Origin: Ochromonadaceae sp. CCMP2298
Taxonomy: Eukaryota; Sar; Synurophyceae; Ochromonadales; Ochromonadaceae
Direction: 5' to 3'
Assembly: GCA_026770595.1 (NCBI GenBank)
Contig: MU633828.1
Coordinates: 9,337-22,291, forward strand
Length of the DNA: 12,955 bases
A model generated the notes under the pieces. It worked only from the letters and a program-made list of their open reading frames with translations. It had not been told where the DNA came from and ran no database searches. Shown one piece after another: positions 7,501 to 12,955 of the stretch; position 1 is the stretch's first letter; each line of letters opens with the position of its first letter. The position numbers and the translations under genes were made by a program.

Positions 7501-10186
7501 GTTCGTAGTACCCACGGTACCGGGCCAGGTATACTCTATGTATTAGTATAACAATAGAATAAAATAATAGTACACTATTATAAATAATCTATATTTTACA
7601 ATACTATAACCCTAAAACGTATACACATATCCTATACACCTAACATACACATCCTTTACATTATACACCATCTACACCTCCCCCCCCCCAACCAGTGCCG
7701 TCTGATATTCTCTGTAGCTCTGCCCCCAAAACTAAGGAAGGTTATACCTACCTGGCTCGACCACGCCATAAGCAACAGGTCTGCTCTATACTATATATAC
7801 TCTACCCCCTATACACTTTATCCGAATATATTTTATCCGAATATATTCCTTATGCCCTATACCCCTATACCCTCCTTTACCCTTAATTTCATATGTCCTA
7901 TATACCCCTCTATTCATATACATATACATTACCTTTATACCTATCTCGCATTACCTATCCCACATGATCTACTGCCCCTGTCAGGTTTCTGGACTCGGAC
8001 CTGTGGCTGCACGAGGCGGAGAGGAGGGTTAGGGGACCGGGGAATGCCTTCTACTCAACATCCAGGGTAAGAAAAATGAGAATTATATATTCATATATGT
8101 GTATGTATAAAATGTGTATGTTAATATGGTAATATTTTGCATAAAAATGTCGATATTAATATATAGGAAACATTTTCTATTATTCTTAAAAATCCATTTG
8201 CTCATTATTTCTAATTTATCCGATATAATATAATAGGGGGGTAGGGGGGAAACAGTTGGGGAAGGGGTGGCGGCTTCGGTGTCAGCAGCAGCAGCAGCTG
8301 TGGCATCTTTGGCAGCAGCTGTGTCCGCGCTGGCAGCAGGTACTTTACCCGATTATATTCTATCCGAACTATTAGTTTTGACTATTATTTCTATCCTCCT
8401 ACCCTCTATCCCCTATACCCCCTACATCTCATACCCTATACCCCCTATCCCCTATACCCCCTACCCTCTATCCCCTATACCCCCTACATCCTATACCCTA
8501 TACCCCCTATACCCTATACCCCCTATCCCCTATCCCCTATCACCTATACTCCTATACCAATACCCCCTATGCCCTATACCGTACACCATATACCCTACAC
8601 CTACACTATACTATATCCGAATATACTCTATCCGAATTGGCAGGGACACCCGAATCATCTGTGGCGAAGGTAGCATTGGCGAAGGTAACTCTCCAAACTA
8701 TCCGAATTAGCCGAAACGATCTGTCCGGATTATTCGAATAACCCCGAGTTGTCTGACTTAATTTTATCCGACCTAATTCTACCCTCTATCCGACTTACCT
8801 CCAACCGATCATCTCACAGAGCGCTCTGGCGAGCGTAGAGGGGTTGGTGGAGGAGGTGGCCGTGGGGGAGCAGGTGGGGGAGCAGGGGTATATGGGGGGG
8901 TCGTCAGAGGTACGATAATATGTATTTAACCCACTCCTTCTACACTATTATGAGTACGTAACCCCCTCCCTTCACGTGAATTAACCCCCCTCTCTCTATG
9001 CTGTAATGTGTATTTAACCCACCCACAGGCTAAGAATATGGGATATCAGCTACCCACGGAGTCGGATCTAGCGTGTGTGGCGTGGAGGCAGTGGTGGGCC
9101 AGACATATGTAAGTGTGTGTGTGTGAGGGGGTGGTGTGTTGGGGGGGGTGATTGATGATTGATGATTTGTTTAGGTTTGTAAATAACTCTCTCTTCCCTT
9201 ACTCTCATTGACAACCCTCCCCCCAACACATATACACACACACATCAACCCCCCCCCACACATACACACACACACAGGTCCCTGTCCCCCCTGTTCGGAC
9301 CCGTCCCCAACCCCCCCACGCTCAGCAGGTGCGTTGCCCCCCCCTTATAACCCCCTAACCCCCTATACACCTATATACCTATGAAAACCCTTTACCTATT
9401 AAACCCCCTTCAACTATTAACCCCTCTCCCTTACTCATACTACACACCTACCTATCAAAACCCTCCTTCTCTACACCACACCTACCTATTAAACCCACTA
9501 TTTATATAACATCATGTCTATTAAACCCACATTATGTGCAGGGAGCTGCAGTACGACCGTTACGCCTCCCACACCAAGCACTGCACTCACTGCCGCCAAC
9601 TGCTGACTAACGCAAAGAAGCTGAAGAGGTACAAAAAAATGTGTATACCCACCTCAGAAAAAATAAAAAAATTATACCCACCTAAAAATGTATATATATA
9701 TATATATATATATAAATTAATCTCCCCCTCACCTGTCTTTATTCCCTTTTTCCCTCCCAGATATGCACCCGTGGCGGGCGCGCTGGTGTCGCTGCAGCCC
9801 CTGTACCACCTAGGCACTCTGCTGTCCCAGCTATTTGTGCGCCTTCCATCTGCGCTCTATCTACTCTCAGCACCCCTAAGGCTGCTGCTCCCCGCACTCC
9901 CCATACTCCCCCCTCTGCCCCTACCTGCATACGTCGCTCTGCCTCTGTCTGCTGCCAGCGTGTGGCTGTGGCGACTCGGGGGCCTACTAACGTACGTACT
10001 ATTGGACCGCGCGGCGGATGGAATGGCCAGGTAACTATTTAGCTTAATTATCCTAATTATCCTAATTGTCCGGATTATTCGACTTATTATCCGAATTATC
10101 CGACTAAATCATCCGAACTGTTTGGATTGTACAGGTCGGCGGAGGGACCGCGCAGGGGGGAGAAGGTGTCAGCAGCTCTACTGTAG
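4594..10186 (+). CDS. Gene B: complete PAO/TIC55-family Rieske [2Fe-2S] oxygenase, 21 exons, 660 aa
   Basis: Proposed exons: 4594-4977, 5176-5305, 5610-5665, 5811-5874, 6068-6123, 6244-6285, 6436-6494, 6669-6732, 6926-6961, 7225-7304, 7456-7528, 7696-7778, 7985-8066, 8237-8339, 8644-8684, 8820-8909, 9029-9108, 9278-9328, 9542-9628, 9761-10030, 10135-10186. They total 1983 bp, all GT-AG and phase-consistent, ending in TAG. The ATG at 4594 is the first in-frame ATG after a stop and has A at -3. Residues 1-20 form a hydrophobic leader, followed by a Ser/Thr/Ala-rich stretch as in plastid-targeting presequences. The Rieske ligands are C140, H142, C161, H164. The mononuclear iron motif is D261-x2-H264-x4-H269. 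YQLPTESDL and DRYASHTKHCTHC (C539-x2-C542) match the conserved C-terminal block of PAO/TIC55/PTC52 proteins, and residues of about 560-640 are strongly hydrophobic, suggesting membrane anchoring. At 660 aa it is longer than plant PAO (about 540), mostly because of the leader and the Ala-rich linker of exons 13-16. Exon 14 is the least certain. I cannot separate PAO from TIC55-, CAO- or PTC52-like function by eye. Confidence 0.88.
5454..5504 (+). repeat. CTATCCCTGC 10-bp tandem repeat in gene B intron 2
   Basis: About five copies with TTC/TGC variation lie inside the intron 5306-5609. Confidence 0.75.
5875..6067 (+). other. Gene B-specific intron 4, flanked by a 26-bp direct repeat
   Basis: The 193-bp GT-AG intron is absent from gene A, where the same codons are continuous around 2490. 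The last 26 bases around the donor (5850-5875) recur at 25/26 identity at the acceptor (6043-6068), an offset of exactly the intron length. Its body is mostly an 8-bp TTATCTTA tandem array. Such duplicated ends are expected of an intron created by tandem duplication or by insertion with target-site duplication. Confidence 0.85.
5897..6022 (+). repeat. TTATCTTA 8-bp tandem array inside intron 4 of gene B
   Basis: About 15 copies of an 8-bp unit, with TTATCTTA and GTATCTTA variants partly alternating, fill most of the intron. It contributes nearly all of the intron's length. Confidence 0.85.
7305..7455 (+). other. Gene B-specific intron 10, flanked by a degenerate direct repeat
   Basis: The intron lies inside the Arg codon of HFRVKKEG. 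Gene A reads the corresponding HARVKKEG without interruption near 1300. The donor side CACTACCACTTTAGGT (7291-7306) resembles the acceptor side CTACCACCACGCTAGGGT (7441-7458). The gene A exon has CTACTACCACGCTAGGGT once, so B appears to carry two diverged copies of that block. Confidence 0.7.
9109..9277 (+). other. Gene B intron 17 with self-complementary ends
   Basis: The donor half is GT/G-rich and the acceptor half CA/C-rich. TGTGTTGGGGGG (9135-9146) pairs perfectly with CCCCCCAACACA (9219-9230), and the flanking GTGTGTGT and ACACACAC runs extend the possible stem. The fold would bring the two splice sites together. Confidence 0.7.
9690..9713 (+). repeat. TA dinucleotide repeat in gene B intron 19
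   Basis: A run of about eleven TA units lies in the intron 9629-9760. Confidence 0.85.
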
Positions 10187-10777
10187 TGTAGAGGTAGTGT
10201 GAGAGGGGTAGGAAGGAACGGAATACGCAGGGACTCATGGGGAGAGGGTGACGGCTGCGCTGCTGTGAAGCGTCAGCACAGGCTTAAAACTCCATTTTTT
10301 CTGGATTATCTGGATTGTGTGGCTTAAATTATCTGTCCAAATAGCATTATACTGACTTATGATAATAATAAGTTACGCCTCTTGAATCTTTAATGCTCTT
10401 CACCTGACAATCATGGAATCCTGACACGGTGTTGTTGTTTTTAGTTGAGGAGCCATGCCGACATTCAGCGACCCTCACATCCCAGGGATTGCAGGGATTG
10501 AAGAATGCCCCAACTCATGATTAAATTAAAAGCATGGGTAGTAGATCAGCGAACTTCGTGTAGTCAAGGTAGCCACAGCAATTCTCACGATAAGCAAGCA
10601 AATTGAAGTTGAACAGTACATATATCATTCACTTTTCTGGAAATCCAGCCGTCGGATTTCCAGCACTAACCCTCATAAGTAAAGCTTTAGTAAAGGTTTA
10701 GAAAAGTTTGCCTATGTCGGAAAGCTAAGGTTTCGTCTTTACTTAGTGAAGAACTCATGTACTAGTAAAGGAATCAT
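10187..10777. other. Convergent intergenic region between gene B and the kinase gene
   Basis: These 591 bp separate two stop codons and should contain both 3' UTRs and poly(A) sites. I see no open frame worth calling and no RNA gene. Repeated AGTAAAG words occur at about 10678, 10688 and 10763, and a hairpin lies at 10637-10663. No clear AATAAA signal was found close to either stop. Confidence 0.6.
10637..10663. terminator. Perfect 10-bp hairpin between convergent genes, possible 3'-end element
   Basis: CTGGAAATCC (10637-10646) and GGATTTCCAG (10654-10663) are exact reverse complements around a 7-base loop. It lies 115 bp beyond the kinase stop and 450 bp beyond the gene B stop. A role in 3'-end formation is only a guess from position. 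Confidence 0.35.
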
Positions 10778-12848
10778 TTACTTTTTTTTACTCTGAGGAT
10801 CACGGTGACCCTCCATCTGCTGCATCTCCCCCACCTCCTGCATCTCCCCCATCTCCTGCATCTCCCCAGTAAGCTGCATCTGCTCCATCTCCTCCCTCAG
10901 CTCTGCGGAGATGCTGCCAGCCGCGATACCGCCCGCATTGGCGGGTGCGTGGGGACTGGGGATGCCGAGGGTGTTAGAGGTGGGGGGGTGGGGTGGACGC
11001 GCGGGGGACAGGGGAATGCTGCGACCCGAGGGCGCCTGCGCCGACTGGGCATCCCTGAGAGGCGTCCGAATTAGATAAACAATAACGTATAAAATGAGTT
11101 TTAGAAAAAAAAAAACGTTAGCTTATATATGTTCGAGGTGCAAAGACCAGATTTGATCCAGGGAATCATGATAAAAAGACGACTTTTATGTAATTCGGAC
11201 ACCTACCTGCTCTGAAACAACTCCGCGCTGGACAGGCTCAAAGTCACGCCAATATGCGAAGTGGTGTCGGTGGAGGAGGAGGCGGAGAGGGAGGAGTAGG
11301 GTGCCTCGCGTGTGCCCTGCGGGTGTGCGGGTGCGGGGGGCGGGGAAGCAGAGGCAGAGGCAGCGACATTGGCAGCGACAGAGCCGGATGATAAGGCACG
11401 GGGGGCAGCGGCGATGTCTGTGCCTGCGCGGATGCCTTTTGTGTAGAATGATAGGATGGTAAAATGATAGGAGGATAGGATGATAAGATGATAAGATATA
11501 TATGAACAAAAGAATATAAAAATATATAATAAATATAATATATACAATATATATAATAATTATTATATACGATCAGCAGTGTACCTCTTGGCGACAAGCT
11601 AAACATGCGGGGCTCGTTGCCTCCGGGGGAGGGGGACACAGACGTGGGGTTTTTGCGTCCACCTGGGTTTAATGCGTATTGTAGTATAGAATGGGAGGGT
11701 TAATTACACATTATGGGAGGGGGATTAATACATATAGGGTTTAATACACATTATAGGGATTAATACATAGAGGGGAGCATACCCGCGATGGTTGCAGCCC
11801 CCACAGCCCCAGTCGCTGCCCATGCCTCTGCTAGGTAGGGTTGGGTTATATTGATATACATGTATATATTATGTGGGTAATTTTTTCTACCAGTATATAT
11901 TATGTGGGTTATATTGTTATTAGTATACATTTGAATTGTTATTTACCTGCCGCCCCTGCTACCCCCATCTGGGCGACGCTTGGGCTGTAGGGACTAGTGG
12001 GCAAGGCCCCTGCCTCCACTCCTATGGGCGACTCGACTCGCATGGGCGAGCTGTCGCATGCATTCAAAGAGGAAGTAAGGTGTTAGGAAATAAGATTGAA
12101 AGGCATTTGGAGGGGAAACAGGATAAAAAGACATTTGAATGTAGAGTAAATAGGATTAAAAGACAGTACCTGGGCACGGATCCCTCACTGTCCTCCGGCG
12201 ACTCGACCAGCAGGTGTCGCATTTTATGAATCGCCAGCACCGCATTCACACCCGCCTTAAACTTGCCCGCCCCCTGAGGGGTATCCGAATAAGATAAAGC
12301 AAAAAGACCAGTTAGCTGTGTTCGAGGTGAAAAGACCAGATTTGGTCCAGGGGACGATAAAAAAGACACAAAAAGAGACGTATTTTATGTGATTCGACCC
12401 ACCTGGAACAGTTCCAACTCGCTCAGCGAACTGGAGAGGTCGTAGCTGGACAGAGTCTTGGAGTCAGCGGCCACCCAGGGGTGCGCGAGGGCCTCGTCTG
12501 CGATAGTAGTAAGTTGATGAGCATCAAATATTGATTAATAATATATCACAGCGTACCTGCGGTGAGTCGGCATGACGGATCGACGACCAATAGTCGTCTC
12601 ACCTGAAATAGTGGTGAAAAAGAGGTTATTTTGCACGAAAAAGGGTGAAAAGTGGTATTTTTACTCCCATTTTTCCGATCGATTTTGAGATTTCTCCTGC
12701 AAAATAGTCGAACAAACCGTAACCGGCCTATGTGCCAAAGCCTGCTGTAACTCACCAGGTCCTTGGCGTCCTCGGACACTTTGTCCCAGTACTTAGTGTG
12801 GAACTCGTAGCACCCAGCGCGGATCTTAGCGAACAAGCTCTTCTCCAC
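10778..12848 (-). CDS. CAMK-type serine/threonine protein kinase, C-terminal part (5'-partial), 9 exons in window
   Basis: Proposed exons in sense order: 12848-12756, 12602-12557, 12497-12403, 12273-12170, 12050-11947, 11830-11783, 11662-11585, 11435-11207, 11054-10778. They give 357 codons plus TAA at 10780-10778. The first exon is entered from an intron, so the N-lobe and catalytic loop lie beyond the window. Visible kinase landmarks are KIRAGCYEFHTKYWDKVSED, then AKDLVRRLLVVDPSCRLTA with the subdomain XI Arg, then DEALAHPWVAADS. This order is typical of CaMK1/CDPK-like kinases. A basic helix follows (GKFKAGVNAVLAIHKMRHLL), where CAMKs usually carry an autoinhibitory/calmodulin-binding segment; calmodulin binding here is inference. 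The remaining roughly 240 residues are a Ser/Pro/Ala-rich tail without a recognised domain, ending in Gly-Glu-Met-Gln-type repeats (10810-10890) and a lysine run encoded in an A8 tract just before the stop. The gene converges on gene B. Confidence 0.85.
11055..11206 (-). other. Kinase intron 8, copy 1 of a repeated intron sequence
   Basis: This intron and 12274-12402 share plus-strand blocks such as TGTTCGAGGTG, AAAGACCAGATTTG, TCCAGGG, GATAAAAA-GAC and TTTTATGT-ATTCG in the same order, from acceptor to donor. They are therefore end-to-end homologues although they interrupt different parts of the protein. Confidence 0.8.
12274..12402 (-). other. Kinase intron 3, copy 2 of a repeated intron sequence
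   Basis: This is the homologue of intron 11055-11206. Both have the acceptor-side form TTTATCT-ATTCGGA followed by CTCAG in the sense direction. The exon ends before the two donors also look alike (ELELFQ and SAELFQ), so a segmental duplication that included the exon end is possible. Confidence 0.8.
12603..12755 (-). other. Kinase intron 1: 153 bp, multiple of three, no in-frame stop
   Basis: Retention would insert 51 residues between AKDL and VRRLL without breaking the frame. Spliced, the exons give the canonical AKDLVRRLLVVDP, so splicing is clearly the normal form. Donor and acceptor both read GGTGAG. Inside, ATTTTGCA and TGCAAAAT form a short inverted repeat. Confidence 0.75.
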
Positions 12849-12854
12849 CTGTTG

Positions 12855-12955
12855 AACACATATTACACATATTACACATATTACACATATTACACATATT
12901 ACACATATTACACATATTACACATATTACACATATTACACATATTACACATATTA
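12855..12955 (+). repeat. ACACATATT 9-bp tandem repeat running off the window
   Basis: At least 11 near-perfect copies of the 9-mer lie in the kinase intron upstream of the first visible exon. There are no spacers, so it is a minisatellite. Its full length is unknown. Confidence 0.9.

Noticed and set aside
8256-8339. Alternative exon 14 of gene B starting at 8256, giving a Gln/Trp-rich peptide
   Set aside because: Its phase also works, but the acceptor at 8236 gives the Ala/Val reading that matches gene A. I keep 8237 with moderate confidence.
8395-8640. Interstitial telomere repeats (CCCTATA-like)
   Set aside because: The units vary and no regular CCCTAA-type period is seen. The word use follows intron sense strand in several introns.
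8267-8710. A single plus-strand frame starting in the Ala-rich segment
   Set aside because: It reads from proposed exon 14 through a CCCTATA-rich intron. The Pro/Tyr/Ile repeat part is intron sequence.
9534-10034. One long plus frame across 9534-10034
   Set aside because: It fuses two real exons (9542-9628, 9761-10030) through an AT-rich intron. The spliced version restores the family C-terminus.
1-10186. Inverted pair as an amplification or assembly chimera
   Set aside because: A recent artefact would mirror introns and intergenic DNA too. Here introns and 5' regions differ extensively, so the two copies are distinct loci; a long-read check would still settle it.
10187-10777. tRNA or small RNA gene in the convergent region
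   Set aside because: I found no cloverleaf-like arrangement or A/B box pair, only a short hairpin and AGTAAAG words.
12855-12955. CRISPR-like array at the right edge
   Set aside because: The 9-bp units are contiguous with no spacers and sit in a eukaryotic intron; it is a minisatellite.

Overview
The window is nuclear DNA of a eukaryote, very probably an alga with a complex (secondary) plastid. It holds three protein genes broken into many short exons by GT-AG introns. Two of them encode pheophorbide a oxygenase (PAO)/TIC55-type Rieske oxygenases, whose best-known members work in chloroplasts, and each begins with a hydrophobic signal-like leader. I cannot name the species. All exon models were assembled by hand from splice sites, reading phase and comparison of the two gene copies. 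No transcript data were used.

Layout. (1) 1-4069, minus strand: gene A, a PAO-family Rieske oxygenase. Twelve exons lie in the window and the 3' end runs off at base 1. (2) 4070-4593: a 524-bp divergent intergenic region carrying a perfect palindrome with 25-bp arms near its middle. (3) 4594-10186, plus strand: gene B, the full head-to-head paralogue of A, with 21 proposed exons and 660 codons. It has the Rieske cluster motif, the mononuclear iron motif, a C-terminal CxxC motif and a hydrophobic C-terminus. (4) 10187-10777: convergent intergenic region with one clean hairpin. (5) 10778 to about 12848, minus strand: the 3' part of a calcium/calmodulin-dependent-type (CAMK) protein kinase gene. 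Nine exons give the end of the catalytic domain, a basic helix and a long Ser/Pro/Ala-rich tail. A 9-bp tandem repeat in its intron fills the right edge.

The main result is intron turnover. A and B have almost identical exons (one 64-bp exon matches at every base), and one shared intron is identical over its first 54 bases, so the duplication is recent or has been homogenised. Even so, at least nine introns are present in only one copy. Several of these are flanked by direct repeats of the exon sequence they interrupt. The best case is a 26-bp block, 25/26 identical, at both ends of the 193-bp intron 5875-6067. The paralogue without the intron has the block once. This is the pattern expected of intron birth by tandem duplication or by insertion with target-site duplication at an AG|GT-like site. 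In the kinase gene two non-adjacent introns are copies of one another, as in introner-like families. Together these make the window a natural before/after record of intron gain.

Functionally, A and B could be co-expressed from a shared bidirectional promoter and give two plastid Rieske oxygenases that differ mainly in the leader, a 12-residue insert before the Rieske motif, and a greatly expanded Ala/Val-rich linker in A. The kinase has no evident functional link to them.
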